A stretch of DNA of 64,000 nucleotides from Saccharothrix saharensis (lineage in GTDB: Bacteria; Actinomycetota; Actinomycetes; Mycobacteriales; Pseudonocardiaceae). The notes below the pieces were generated by a model that saw nothing but the letters and a program-made list of their open reading frames with translations, made no database searches and was not told the origin of the DNA. Each line of letters starts with the position of its first letter. Within the stretch, counting starts at the first letter, position 1. Positions 9,601 through 18,042 of the stretch are shown here, piece after piece. A program made the position numbers and the translations under genes. The stretch spans positions 7,575,386 through 7,639,385 of the forward strand of contig NZ_VFPP01000001.1 of the NCBI RefSeq assembly GCF_006716745.1, given 5' to 3'.

Positions 9601-12464
9601 CGAACTCCGAGGCGATCCCGCCTCACACCGTCACCGAGTTCGACGGGGCGGGCCGCCCGACCGCCGAGATCTTCAAGGCGCCCACCGAGAAGTGGCGGAC
9701 CACGACGACCTACGGCGGCAACTGGGTCAAGGTGACCCCACCGGCCGGTGGAGTACCCACCACCACCTTGTTCGACGCGCGTGGGCAGACCCTCGAACGC
9801 CGGACCGACGCGCCGGACTCCTCGCACGACACCACGACCTACGGCTACACCGCCGCCGGTCGGTTGAGCGAGGTGAAGGACCCGGAGAACAACGTCTGGC
9901 GCAACGAGTACGACCTGCTCGGCCGGCTGACCGTCCAGCACGACCCGGACCGGGGCACCACGCGCAAGACCTACGACGACCTCGGCCGGCTGGTCACGAC
10001 CGAGGACGCGCTGGGCACCGTCCTGCGGGCCACGTACGACGACCTCGGCCGTCCGACGCTGACCGAGCAGGTCTTCCCCGATCGGACGGAGAAGCGCTCG
10101 GAGACCACCTACGACACGGTCGCCAACGGGAAGGGACTCCCCGCCACGGCCACGCGCTGGTCGGGCACCACCGCGTACACCAGCTCCGTGCTGTCCTACG
10201 ACCGGGCGGGCCGGCCCGCCGCCACCCAGGTGGTGATCCCGGACTCGGAGCAGGACCGGCAGATCGCGGGGACGTACGTCACCACCACGCGGTACAACGC
10301 GGACGGCAGCTTGCAGAGCACCGGGTTGCCGGCGGTCGGGGTGCGGGGCACGCCCGGCTTCCTCGATTCGGAGACGGTCCTGCACGAGTACGACGACCTC
10401 GGCCGCATCCGCAAGACCTCCGGCGGCCCGGGCAACGTCGGACCGTTCGACTACGTCACGGACACGCAGTACACGAGCTACGGTGAGCCGCAGCAGTTCC
10501 GGTTCGGCGACGAGGGCAAGCACTCGTGGGTGACCATGATCTACGAGCCGGACACCCGTCGTCCGGAACGGACCATCGTGGACACCCAGACCTCGGCGCC
10601 GATGCAAGCGGACGTCAACTACACCTACAACCCCGCAGGGCTGATGACGTCCATCGTGGACCAGACCCTGGGGCAGCAGGCGGACGTCCAGTGCTTCTCC
10701 TACGACCACTTGCAGCGGTTGACCTCGGCGTGGACGCCGGCGAAGACCGCACAACCGTGTGCGGGGGAACCGTCCACCGGGAACCTGGCGGGCCCGGCGC
10801 AGTACTGGCAGTCGTTCACCTACGACAAGGTGGGCAACCGGTTGACCGACACCCGGCACGAAGCGCAGGGCGACACCGTCCGCACCTACGGCAAGGCCGG
10901 CGGGCACCGGATGCAGTCGGTGTCCACGGCCGGACCCGGCCTCGCCGCGGCGCGGGTCGACGAACCCGGCTACGACGCCGCGGGGAACACGGTCAGCCGC
11001 AGGACGCCCTCAGGCGCCACCCAGCAGCTCGACTGGGACGCCGAGGGCCGGCTGGCCAAGGTCACCGAGGGCACGAAGGTCACCGAGTTCGTCCACGGCG
11101 CCACCGGAGAACGCTTCATCCGCCGTGAACCGGGCAGCACCACCGTGTACCTGGGTGGCCAGGAACTCCAGGTGAAGGGCACGGTCAAGACCGCGACCCG
11201 GTACTACTCGCACGGTGGCCGGGTCGTGGCCGCACGATCCGGCGACAGGCTCGACTACGTCGCCACCGACCACCAGGGCACCGTGAACGCGTCCGTCGAG
11301 GTCAGCTCGCTCAAGACCGAACGCAGGCGGCAGTTGCCGTTCGGCGGGCCGCGCGGACCCCAGGGGAACTTCGTCGGCGACCGGGGTTTCGTCGGCGGGA
11401 CCGTCGACTCCTCCGCGGGGTTCACGACCCTGGGCGCCCGGCAGTACGACCCGGACACCGGCCGGTTCCTGTCCGTGGACCCGATCGGCGACTTCTCGGA
11501 CCCGCAGCAGCTCCACGGGTACTCCTACGCGGCCAACAGCCCGATCAGCAAGAGCGACCCGTCCGGCCTGCTCGCGACCCCGTGCGTGATCGACGGTCCG
11601 TGCGCCAACCCCAGGGGCGACGTGCCGGCCACCACCCCGCGACGGCCCAGCGCACCTCTGCCGAAGTGGGTGCTCGACACGCAGCCGGCGCGATCGCGGT
11701 CGAGCCAGGGCCTGCCCATCCCCGTCGGGGCGAGCCCCGCACACCAGATCGCGATCACGCAGCGGAACCTCGCCGAGGCGGCGATGATGGACATCTGCAA
11801 CGCTCCGAACAGCGACCCGATCAAGGCACCCTTCCAGTGCATGGTGGCGCGGGGCAGGTTCGAGGCGGCCGGCGAGGCTTATGACGAGCTCCTGGCCAAG
11901 GATCGAACCGCGGCGAGCAACAAAGCCTTCGGGGAGAAGATCAAGAACGCGCTCGGCGACAGCGTGCCGGTCGCCCTGTGCGTGATCTCCGGGGCACTGG
12001 GGTCTTGCATGCGGCCGTCCGGAACCACCATGGGAGCATGCGGCGCGGCGGGTGTTTCGGCCATCGTGGGGATCACCGCGGAGGGATGCGTGGTCGCGGA
12101 CGACAAGGGGATCGGCGTCGTCTACGACATCAAACTCGGTATCGACGCCAGCATGGGCGTCAGCGCCGGGCTCGGTAGCAAGATCATGAGAGGCGGTATC
12201 GAGAAGCAGAAGAACCACCCCGGTGAGTACGCCGAGATCCCCTTCGGTCGTGGTGAGGTGGAGGTGGGCACGAGCGGCGGCAAGCTCCATTCGCTCGGGG
12301 TGTACGGCGGTGCCCACGCTCGAGCCCAGATCCCGGGGATCGGCCACCGGCAGTTGCCATCCGGCGGGTTCGACCACTCGAACGCACACCGCATCGTCGA
12401 CGTGCCGAACTTCTGTCGCTACTGCCAAGCCGCGAGCGATCGCGTGATGGGCTGGTTCAAGTAG
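6630..12464 (+). CDS. RHS/YD-repeat exported protein with variable C-terminal domain
   Basis: A GTG start is preceded by a GGGGGG ribosome binding site, and the 1944-residue product opens with a signal peptide (TVAALVISLAVSTASTAPTA). The N-terminal third resembles the SpvB/TcdB-like shell of RHS proteins. YD repeats (YDDRGN, YDPLGRLTQVW, YDDLGRLVTTED, YDKVGNRLTD) run from about residue 780 to 1480. The RHS core signature GARQYDPDTGRFLSVDPIGD and DPSGL fall at about 1601-1648. The last 296 residues after DPSGL are unlike the shell: a linker, a Gly/Ala-rich hydrophobic segment (VPVALCVISGALGSC) and a final Cys/His-containing part ending near CRYCQAAS. RHS shells encapsulate such C-terminal effectors, so this is a candidate toxin domain of unknown activity. 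No small immunity gene follows; the next gene is on the opposite strand. Confidence 0.88.
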   Translation: MLSNRFRRSTTMGTVAALVISLAVSTASTAPTAAAAGGPSVQPPSASPVPVGSVGQGSRGTEKDEAAQSARRGDQSGLPTSLPGEGTYSATSLSQSGKWDVAGQTGDFTWSYPLRVPPSAGGLVPSLGLGYSSSAVDGLTSATNNQASWVGDGWALWPGFVERTYGSCQTDLPGDPKLNPGDLCWKSDNATLSLNGSQTALIRDDVSGVWKPKNDNGSRVERLTEPGRNADNDGEHWKVTTTDGTQYFFGYRAGANSTWTVPVYGDDTDEPCHRANDFAGSWCDQGYRFQLDKVVSPNGDVMTYDYGTEGNKYGQNKNTRAGQYVRGGWLKNIQYGLRDDTPDLAATGRVVFEEAERCVPGSGCDPNNAGHRANFPDVPLELKCDGTSCDKTWSPSFWTTKRLGRIRTEVRDGGGYRTVDSWALRHEFPYPNDNGKPALWLAGITHTGHDGGALSLPEVTFEGVRKPNRVVKNGDGASFLIRFRIGAIVSESGAVTSVNYAERNCDENTVITPESNALRCFPAKWSAPGIDERTDLFHKYVVASVSNTDWIGSDLSSETSYEYVGGAAWHYDESEFTRDEDKTWNQFRGYGKVIVRTGRSSDAPRTRTKVATTFYRGMNGDKGKPPVKVTDSENGSVDDHNWLNGVERESITYLGDTDEVVGKTISEPYWRNAPTAKRGVFEARIVREGTTRSFTMLADGRKQETKSQAHYQDEDPTAMVWRVHDFGDVAKADDDRCTTTSYARNTDKWLMALPSEVDVVAVACGAPATFPQHAIANDRTTYDDRGNVTSTQALKARPAADRFEHVTTSRVKAEDIDKHGRALKVADALGKVTTAEFTPAVGGPVTRKKSTNPLGFAITTTSNPATGATVKAVDVNGRVTESAYDPLGRLTQVWLPGRARNGDNGNKKFAYKISRTEPNVVTTRVLGPKGVDLPETKQILDGQLRPRQTQRKTDGGRLLTETRYDTHGRAFLETAPFFTSGDVDDKLWVASNSEAIPPHTVTEFDGAGRPTAEIFKAPTEKWRTTTTYGGNWVKVTPPAGGVPTTTLFDARGQTLERRTDAPDSSHDTTTYGYTAAGRLSEVKDPENNVWRNEYDLLGRLTVQHDPDRGTTRKTYDDLGRLVTTEDALGTVLRATYDDLGRPTLTEQVFPDRTEKRSETTYDTVANGKGLPATATRWSGTTAYTSSVLSYDRAGRPAATQVVIPDSEQDRQIAGTYVTTTRYNADGSLQSTGLPAVGVRGTPGFLDSETVLHEYDDLGRIRKTSGGPGNVGPFDYVTDTQYTSYGEPQQFRFGDEGKHSWVTMIYEPDTRRPERTIVDTQTSAPMQADVNYTYNPAGLMTSIVDQTLGQQADVQCFSYDHLQRLTSAWTPAKTAQPCAGEPSTGNLAGPAQYWQSFTYDKVGNRLTDTRHEAQGDTVRTYGKAGGHRMQSVSTAGPGLAAARVDEPGYDAAGNTVSRRTPSGATQQLDWDAEGRLAKVTEGTKVTEFVHGATGERFIRREPGSTTVYLGGQELQVKGTVKTATRYYSHGGRVVAARSGDRLDYVATDHQGTVNASVEVSSLKTERRRQLPFGGPRGPQGNFVGDRGFVGGTVDSSAGFTTLGARQYDPDTGRFLSVDPIGDFSDPQQLHGYSYAANSPISKSDPSGLLATPCVIDGPCANPRGDVPATTPRRPSAPLPKWVLDTQPARSRSSQGLPIPVGASPAHQIAITQRNLAEAAMMDICNAPNSDPIKAPFQCMVARGRFEAAGEAYDELLAKDRTAASNKAFGEKIKNALGDSVPVALCVISGALGSCMRPSGTTMGACGAAGVSAIVGITAEGCVVADDKGIGVVYDIKLGIDASMGVSAGLGSKIMRGGIEKQKNHPGEYAEIPFGRGEVEVGTSGGKLHSLGVYGGAHARAQIPGIGHRQLPSGGFDHSNAHRIVDVPNFCRYCQAASDRVMGWFK

Positions 12465-12479
12465 GCACGTGGTCGAGTG

Positions 12480-12509
12480 GGGCCTCCTCCGGTTCGCCGG
12501 GGGAGGCCC
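12480..12509. terminator. Bidirectional terminator hairpin
   Basis: GGGCCTCC at 12480-12487 pairs with GGAGGCCC at 12502-12509 between the convergent RHS and SARP genes. There is no T-tract, which is usual for actinomycete terminators. Confidence 0.6.
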
Positions 12510-12516
12510 TTCCGCC

Positions 12517-15500
12517 TCACTCCGGCAACGCGGTGACCTCGTCGGCTTCCGGGGCGCCGATCTCGGTGAAGATCTCCACTGCCACGCGCCACTGCTCGGC
12601 GGCGGCGGCAACGTCCCCTTCCGCGTGCCGGACCCGGCCCAGCACCGCGCGCGCCCGAGCCTCGTTGAGCCGCTGGCCCGCCCCGACCGTGATCTCCAAC
12701 GCCCGGGTGACCCGCGCCGCCGCCTCCTCCAGGTCACCGCGGGCGAGCTCACCGGCGGCGAGTTCGACCAGCGCCACTCCCCGGAGCACCTCCATGCCGG
12801 TCTCATCCATCCTGGACAGGGCGCGCCGGACGTGCAGCACGGCTTCGTCCGAGCGGCCGGCGGTGCGGTGGGCGGCGGCGAGCCCGATGAGGGTCGACAC
12901 CTCGGCGTAGCGGAAGCCGATCTTCGACGCGAGGGCGAGCGCGTCCAGGTAGTCGCGGATGCTCTCCTCGACCTCGCCCTGTCGCAGGCGGACCGTGGCG
13001 ATGATCTCCAGGGCGCTGGCCTCGTGCCTGCGCTCGCCGATCCGCCTGCCGCGCTCCAGCGCTTCGCGGGCGTGGGTCGCCGCCTCGGCGTACCGACCGA
13101 GGTCGCAGCAAGTCTCCGCCAGGCACACGAGCGAGGCGGCGAGGTTGTGCCACAGACCCCAGCGACCGCACAGCTCGACGCACTCCTGGTGGCGTTCGGC
13201 GGCCTCGGTCAGACGTCCGGCGGTCCAGTGGGCGAGACCCAGGCCGTTCAGCGCGGGCAGCCGCACGATCACGTCGCCGTGGCGCTCGCTGACGTCCAGC
13301 GCCTCCGCGTGGCACCGGGTCGCCTCGTCGATGTCGCCGAGCGACAGGTGCGCGACACCGATGTAGTTGACCTCCCTGGCCGCGATGACCTCGTCGCCCA
13401 CGGCCTTCGCGATGGCCAACGCGCGCTCGTGGTGCAGCATGGCTTCGCGGGGTCTGCCGAGCTGGGCGTGCACCCGACCGAGGTTGTGGTGGCACTCGAC
13501 CTCGGCGGCCGGGTCCGGTCGCCGCTCGTTCGCCGCGAGCGCCAACGCGTGCTCGGCAGCGGCCTGGTGGTAGTCGCTCAGGTTGTAGGAGATCAAGCCG
13601 CGCAGCGAGTGCGCGGAGACCTCGGCCTGGGGATCGCCGGATCCACTCGCGGCGGCCAGCGTCGCCGCGGCCACGGCGAGCCCGTCGGCTCCGTGCCCCC
13701 GCGCGGCGAAGTAGCCGCGCAGCGAGTCGGTGAACCAGCCGCAGTAGCGCCGTGTCGCGGGGTCGGAAGCGGCGTGCTCCACCGCGGCCACCAGGTTCAT
13801 CCGCTCGGCGTCCAACCAGTCGATCGCGACCCCGCCGTTCTCGAACGGGTTCGGTTCGGCGCTCACCCTCCGCCGGACGCGCTGGGCGGTGACGCAGAAG
13901 AACGAGGACGCGGCGGAGGCGTTCGCCAAGTAGTGGTCGAACAAGCGGGTGTCGGCGGCACGCGACGGCTCCGGGAGGTCTTCCGTCCGTGCGAGGTAGG
14001 CCGCGTACTCGCGGATCAGGTCGTGGAACTGGTACCGGCCGCCAGGGCACCGGTTGAGCAGGCTCGCCGAGACGAGCCGGTCGAGTGACCGCCGGACACC
14101 GGCCTCCGCGCCGGCGAGCGCCACTGCGGCGGCCTGGGTGAAATCGGCTCCCGGTGCCCGGCCGAGCAGGCGGAACAGCCGCCGCGCCTCCGGGTCGAGT
14201 GCTGCGTACGACAGGTGGAACGTGGCTCGTACGGCGACCGCCGGGTCGTCGTGGATGGCGAGCTCGGCGAGCCGGTCCTCGCGCAGGGCCGCCACGTACT
14301 CGGAGATCCGGGTGTACCGGCGGCCCCGCAGGTTCGCGGCGGCGATGCGCAGGGCGAGCGGCAGGTGCCCGCACAGCACGGCGAGCCGGTCGGCCGCGAC
14401 GGGCTCCGCACCGACGAGGTCGCGACCGCACAGCTCGACCAGCAGGTCCCGGGAATCCCCGGCGGTCAGCACATCGAGGCAGCGGACGTGCACGTCGTTC
14501 AGCACGGTCATGCCGCGGAGGTCGCTGCGGCTGGTCACGAGGGCGAGACAGCCGGGATCGGTCGGCAGCAGCGGCCGAACCTGCTCGGCGCTCGCCACGT
14601 TGTCCAGCACCAGCATCACCCGCTTGCCTGCCAGCAGGGAGCGGTACAGGCCGACCTGCTCGTCCAGCGTCGCGGGGACGCGTTGCGCCGACACCCCGAC
14701 CGCGCGCAGGAACCTGGTGACCGCCTGTTCCGGGGAAACCGGTGACACGGCGTCGTAACCGCGCAGGTCGACGAACAGCTGGCCATCCGGGAACTGGTCA
14801 CGCGCCCGGTGCGCCCAGTGCACGGCGAGTGCGGTCTTGCCGATCCCGCCCGGCCCCACCAGTGCGATGACGCGGGGCGCGGACGCCCCCGGCGCGGGCA
14901 GCAGGCCGTCGAGCGCGGCGAGGTCCGCCGTGCGGCCGGCGAAGCTCGCCAGGTCGGCGGGCAGTTGCCTCGGCACTTCGGCGGCGGATCGCGCCGCGGG
15001 CCGCAGCTCCTCTCGGAGCACCTTCTCGTACGCCTCCCGCAACCGCGGTCCGGGGCTCGCGCCGAACTCCTCCCGCAGAGCGGTGCGGATCCGCTCGTAG
15101 GCCGCGAGCGCCGCGGACTGCTGCCCCGAGCCGCCGAGCCCGAGCAGCAGCGAGGCCCAGAACGACTCCCGCAGCGGGTGCTGTGCGGTCAACCCGCGCA
15201 GCTCCGGGATGAGCTGCTCGTGGTGGCCGCATTCGATCTCGGCCGTGATCCGCAATTCCAGCGCGGCCAGCCGCAGTTCGTCGAGCCGTTCGGCCTCGGC
15301 GCGCAGGAAGCCGTCCCCGAGCCCGCCGAACGCAGGTCCGCGCCACAGGTCGGCGGCGGCGCGCAGGAGTGCGGCGGCCTGCTCGAACTCGCCCCCGGTG
15401 AGCAGACCACGTGCGGTCCGGACGGCGTCCTCCAACTCCCGCAGGTCGTAGCGGGCCGCCCCGAGGACGATCCGGTAGCCGGCCGCGTCCGCGACGACGA

Positions 15501-15768
15501 GCTCAGGCGCACCGGCCTTGCGCAACGCGCTCCGCAGCGTGGACACGTACGTCTGGACCATCGCCCTCGCCGAGGCGGGCGGACGGGGCCCCCAGATCAA
15601 GTCGACGAGTTCGGCCGTACCGACCGCGGTGCCCACCTTGGCCAGCAGTCCCGCCAGGAGCGTCTTGGGCTTCGTGCCACCGAGCGGTACGGGCTTCCCG
15701 TCGACGTCGACGGAGACGGTTCCGAGCACGCGGACGTGGACAGCGGGCAGCGTCGTCTTCGCCGTCAT
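12517..15768 (-). CDS. AfsR/SARP-family regulator with NB-ARC and TPR domains
   Basis: The 1083-residue protein has the full large-SARP layout. An OmpR-type winged-helix DNA-binding domain occupies about 1-100 (VRVLGTVSVDVDGKPV, KPKTLLAGLLA) and a bacterial transcriptional activation (BTAD) domain about 100-245. An NB-ARC/STAND ATPase follows from about 285 to 560, with Walker A GPGGIGKTALA near 304 and Walker B-like VMLVLDN. TPR repeats in the C-terminal third carry segments such as ALALAANERRPDPAAEVECH and VNYIGVAHLSLGDIDEATRC. AfsR-type proteins bind direct repeats near the -35 box of secondary-metabolism or developmental genes, with activity gated by nucleotide-driven oligomerisation. No biosynthetic cluster is visible beside it, so its targets cannot be read from context. 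The ATG at 15768 has GGAG 12 bases upstream. Confidence 0.9.
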   Translation of the reverse strand: MTAKTTLPAVHVRVLGTVSVDVDGKPVPLGGTKPKTLLAGLLAKVGTAVGTAELVDLIWGPRPPASARAMVQTYVSTLRSALRKAGAPELVVADAAGYRIVLGAARYDLRELEDAVRTARGLLTGGEFEQAAALLRAAADLWRGPAFGGLGDGFLRAEAERLDELRLAALELRITAEIECGHHEQLIPELRGLTAQHPLRESFWASLLLGLGGSGQQSAALAAYERIRTALREEFGASPGPRLREAYEKVLREELRPAARSAAEVPRQLPADLASFAGRTADLAALDGLLPAPGASAPRVIALVGPGGIGKTALAVHWAHRARDQFPDGQLFVDLRGYDAVSPVSPEQAVTRFLRAVGVSAQRVPATLDEQVGLYRSLLAGKRVMLVLDNVASAEQVRPLLPTDPGCLALVTSRSDLRGMTVLNDVHVRCLDVLTAGDSRDLLVELCGRDLVGAEPVAADRLAVLCGHLPLALRIAAANLRGRRYTRISEYVAALREDRLAELAIHDDPAVAVRATFHLSYAALDPEARRLFRLLGRAPGADFTQAAAVALAGAEAGVRRSLDRLVSASLLNRCPGGRYQFHDLIREYAAYLARTEDLPEPSRAADTRLFDHYLANASAASSFFCVTAQRVRRRVSAEPNPFENGGVAIDWLDAERMNLVAAVEHAASDPATRRYCGWFTDSLRGYFAARGHGADGLAVAAATLAAASGSGDPQAEVSAHSLRGLISYNLSDYHQAAAEHALALAANERRPDPAAEVECHHNLGRVHAQLGRPREAMLHHERALAIAKAVGDEVIAAREVNYIGVAHLSLGDIDEATRCHAEALDVSERHGDVIVRLPALNGLGLAHWTAGRLTEAAERHQECVELCGRWGLWHNLAASLVCLAETCCDLGRYAEAATHAREALERGRRIGERRHEASALEIIATVRLRQGEVEESIRDYLDALALASKIGFRYAEVSTLIGLAAAHRTAGRSDEAVLHVRRALSRMDETGMEVLRGVALVELAAGELARGDLEEAAARVTRALEITVGAGQRLNEARARAVLGRVRHAEGDVAAAAEQWRVAVEIFTEIGAPEADEVTALPE

Positions 15769-15911
15769 CGAGTTGAGCTCCAGTCACATCGGCGCCGGCC
15801 GGACAGTACAAGGGCAGGCCGAGCGGGCCTACCGATTTCGAGTGGTGCGGGGATCGCGCGGTCGGGTTCTTCGAGGTCCGCTGCCACGGTGTGGAGGTCG
15901 TTCCCGGGAGG

Positions 15912-17042
15912 TCATCGCAGTGCGGTGAAGAACGCCCGGATGTCGTCGGCCAGGATTTCGGGGACTTCGAGTGCGGCGAAGTGGCCGCCTTTGTCGAAGC
16001 GGCTCCAGTGCACGATGGTCGGGTTGTCGCGTTCCGCGAAGGTCTTGATGGTCTGGAAGTCGTCGGCGAAGACGGCCACGCCGGTCGGGGCGGCGTTGAT
16101 CGGGGCGGGCTGCCCGGTGGGGGCGGCGTTGTCGTGGTAGGAGCGGGCCATGCCGGCGGCGGCGTTCGCGAACCAGTTGACCGACACCTCGGTGAGGATG
16201 GTGTCCAGGGGCACCAGGGACGTGCCGTTGCCGAAGGAGTTGAACAGCTCGCTGTAGGCCAGCAGCCCGATCGGCGAGTCGCTGAGCCCGGCCGCGATCG
16301 TCTGGGGCCTGCCGGCGTTCATGGTGGTGTAGCCGCCGACCTTCTGGAACCACCGCATGTGCTCCAGGCCGGCGTGGTCGTGGGGTTGGAGTCGTTCGAA
16401 CTCGGCGGGGTCGCCGGAGGGGAAGGAGAACAGTTGCAGCACGTGCAGGCCGAGGAAGCCCCGCGGGGCCAGGACGCCGAGTTCGCGGGCGACCATCGCG
16501 CCGTGGTCGGAGCCGTGGACGCCGTAGCGCTGGTAGCCGAGGCGGCGCATGAGGGTGTCGTAGGCGCGGGCCACGCGGGCGGTGGTCCAGCCCGGTTCGG
16601 TGACCGGGGTGGAGAAGCCGAAGCCGGGTGCGTCCGGCACGACGACGTGGAAGGCGTCCTCGGCGCGGCCGCCGTGGGCGACGGGGTCGGTGAGCGTGCC
16701 GATCATGTCGAGGTAGTCGACCGACGAGCCGGGGTAGGTGTGCGCGAGCAGCAGCGGTGTCGCGTCCTCGTGCGGTGACCGGGCGTGGATGAAGTGGATC
16801 GGCTGGTCCTGGATCCGGGTGACGAAGTGCGGGTGGGCGTTGATGCGCCGCTCGGCGGCGCGCCAGTCGAACGCGCGCCATGCCGTCACGGCTTCCCGCA
16901 GGTAGTGGTTGGGGGTGCCGTGTTCCCAGGTGTCGCCCGGCGCCGGTTGTGGCAGGCGGGTGCGGTCGAGGCGACCGGTGAGGTCGTCCAGCTCGGCCTG
17001 CGTGACCTGGATGCGGAAGGGGCGGATCTCCGTGTTCGTCAT
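15912..17042 (-). CDS. Epoxide hydrolase, EHN family alpha/beta hydrolase
   Basis: The 376-residue product starts with the epoxide-hydrolase N-terminal segment (IRPFRIQVTQAELDDLTGRL and WRxxAERRINAHPHF), then an alpha/beta-hydrolase core. The nucleophile elbow VHGSDHGA near residue 177 supplies the Asp, and KGGHFAALE near 354 supplies the catalytic His. Family members hydrolyse epoxides to diols through an alkyl-enzyme ester. The start is the ATG at 17042 (MTNTEIRPF); the frame runs open further upstream but crosses the operator and an IS relic and is not family-like there. A palindrome lies 23 bases upstream of the start, which suggests control by a small-molecule-responsive repressor. No repressor gene adjoins it now; IS decay may have removed one. 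Confidence 0.88.
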   Translation of the reverse strand: MTNTEIRPFRIQVTQAELDDLTGRLDRTRLPQPAPGDTWEHGTPNHYLREAVTAWRAFDWRAAERRINAHPHFVTRIQDQPIHFIHARSPHEDATPLLLAHTYPGSSVDYLDMIGTLTDPVAHGGRAEDAFHVVVPDAPGFGFSTPVTEPGWTTARVARAYDTLMRRLGYQRYGVHGSDHGAMVARELGVLAPRGFLGLHVLQLFSFPSGDPAEFERLQPHDHAGLEHMRWFQKVGGYTTMNAGRPQTIAAGLSDSPIGLLAYSELFNSFGNGTSLVPLDTILTEVSVNWFANAAAGMARSYHDNAAPTGQPAPINAAPTGVAVFADDFQTIKTFAERDNPTIVHWSRFDKGGHFAALEVPEILADDIRAFFTALR

Positions 17043-17064
17043 GGCACAGACGCTAGAGTGCCTA

Positions 17065-17083
17065 TAGGAAAGCCTCGTTCCTA
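17065..17083. promoter_or_regulatory. Inverted repeat, candidate operator of the epoxide hydrolase gene
   Basis: TAGGAA at 17065-17070 and TTCCTA at 17078-17083 form a perfect 6-bp inverted repeat with a 7-bp spacer. It lies just before the epoxide hydrolase start, where HxlR- or MarR-type regulators often bind. The family assignment is inference. Confidence 0.45.
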
Positions 17084-17160
17084 AAGACGGAGGTCGTGGC
17101 CATGACCGCGGACACATCGGGGGACACGATGTCGTACTTCTTGACGGTCTGCGGGCTGTC

Positions 17161-17468
17161 GAGTTGGCGGAAGTGAGGCACGCCAACGAGATCCTGGTGT
17201 CCGCGGCGAGTTTCTTCGCGGCGGGGCCCGATCGCCCCGCGCAACGGTGATCGACTACATCGACCGGCACAAGCAGGAGGTCGAGGTCGAGCAGATCTGT
17301 CGTGTCCTGCGCCAGGCAGGCGTACGGATCGCTCGGTCCTCCTACTACGCGGCCAAGATACGCCCGGCTTCGGCGCGACCGGTGCGCGACGAGCGGCTCA
17401 AGAGCGACATCCTCGACGTGCAGGGGCAACTTCCGCTGCTCGGCAGCGCGGTGAGCGGTGAGCGGTGA
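17161..17468 (+). mobile_element. IS3-family transposase relic (orfA end, orfB start)
   Basis: Bases 17161-17250 encode the conserved end of an IS3 OrfA (ELAEVRHANEILVSAASFFA). An overlapping GTG at 17247 begins OrfB in the -1 frame, with DYIDRHKQEVEVEQICRVLR and VRIARSSYYAAK. The OrfA TGA overlaps the OrfB GTG, the arrangement used for programmed -1 frameshifting in this family. OrfB degenerates after about 60 codons, and the DDE catalytic core and terminal inverted repeats are absent. The element is therefore an inactive fragment, possibly a scar of the event that truncated a regulator divergent from the epoxide hydrolase. Confidence 0.82.
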
Positions 17469-17604
17469 TGTGGGTGTCCAGAAGTGCCATATGGCTTGAC
17501 CAGTGCTTATGGAGCGGTGGATTCGCACTCGTCGATCGGGCCGCCGAGGACTGGTCGGGGTGTGTCGACGACAACCCTCGACCGATCCGACCTCCGACGC
17601 GGAC

Positions 17605-17640
17605 AGCGGTCCGCACGACCACCGGGCCGCGCGGACCGCT
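17605..17640. terminator. Terminator hairpin of the small secreted protein gene
   Basis: AGCGGTCCGC at 17605-17614 and GCGGACCGCT at 17631-17640 are perfect 10-bp arms around a 16-base loop, just past the stop codon of the minus-strand gene that ends at 17653. Confidence 0.5.
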
Positions 17641-17652
17641 GTCGCGCGGTGC

Positions 17653-18042
17653 TCAGTAGTGGGCCCAGACGGTGAAGCTGACCATCCTCGTCGCCCCGGG
17701 GCAGTAGGCCGTCGCGGAGCCGAAACCGCCGAACCGGACCACCGGGCTGTCGTGGACGCTGCCGTCACTGCACGACACCGAGACCGAGTAGCCGGACGCG
17801 CCACCACCGATCTGGTAGCAGTTGACCCAGATCGACGAGTTCCGACCGGGGGTGTACGTCCAGATGCAGTTGATCGACGAAGTCTGGATCTTCCCCTCGG
17901 CGGGCTGGAGGGGCGGCACGGGCAGGGTCGTCACCTCCCGTTCGACCAACGCCACCGATGCCTGCGCGCCCGCCACTCCCATCCCGGCCAACGCCAGGAC
18001 CGCGAACACCACCACTGCCACCCGCTGAACGGTTCTCGACAC
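17653..18042 (-). CDS. Small secreted protein of unknown function
   Basis: The 129-residue product starts at a GTG (18042) with a GGAAGG ribosome binding site; upstream in-frame codons are not credible. A clear signal peptide (VAVVVFAVLALAGMGVAGAQA) ends near residue 28. The mature part has four cysteines (NCIWTYT, VNCYQIGG, VSCSDGS, AYCPGATR) and alternating hydrophobic/small residues, so a compact disulphide-bonded beta protein is likely. I do not recognise the family. It is transcribed alone, with its own terminator. Confidence 0.7.
   Translation of the reverse strand: MSRTVQRVAVVVFAVLALAGMGVAGAQASVALVEREVTTLPVPPLQPAEGKIQTSSINCIWTYTPGRNSSIWVNCYQIGGGASGYSVSVSCSDGSVHDSPVVRFGGFGSATAYCPGATRMVSFTVWAHY

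Noticed and set aside
12465-12516. An immunity gene for the RHS protein
   Set aside because: The 52-bp gap holds only a terminator hairpin, and the following gene is on the opposite strand and encodes a regulator.
12517-15768. Pathway-specific activator of a nearby antibiotic cluster
   Set aside because: No polyketide, peptide synthetase, terpene or RiPP genes are recognisable in the window, so target pathways cannot be claimed.
17043-17807. N-terminal extension of the epoxide hydrolase frame to 17807
   Set aside because: The extra 255 codons cross the operator and the IS3 relic and are unlike any hydrolase; the ATG at 17042 starts the family sequence.
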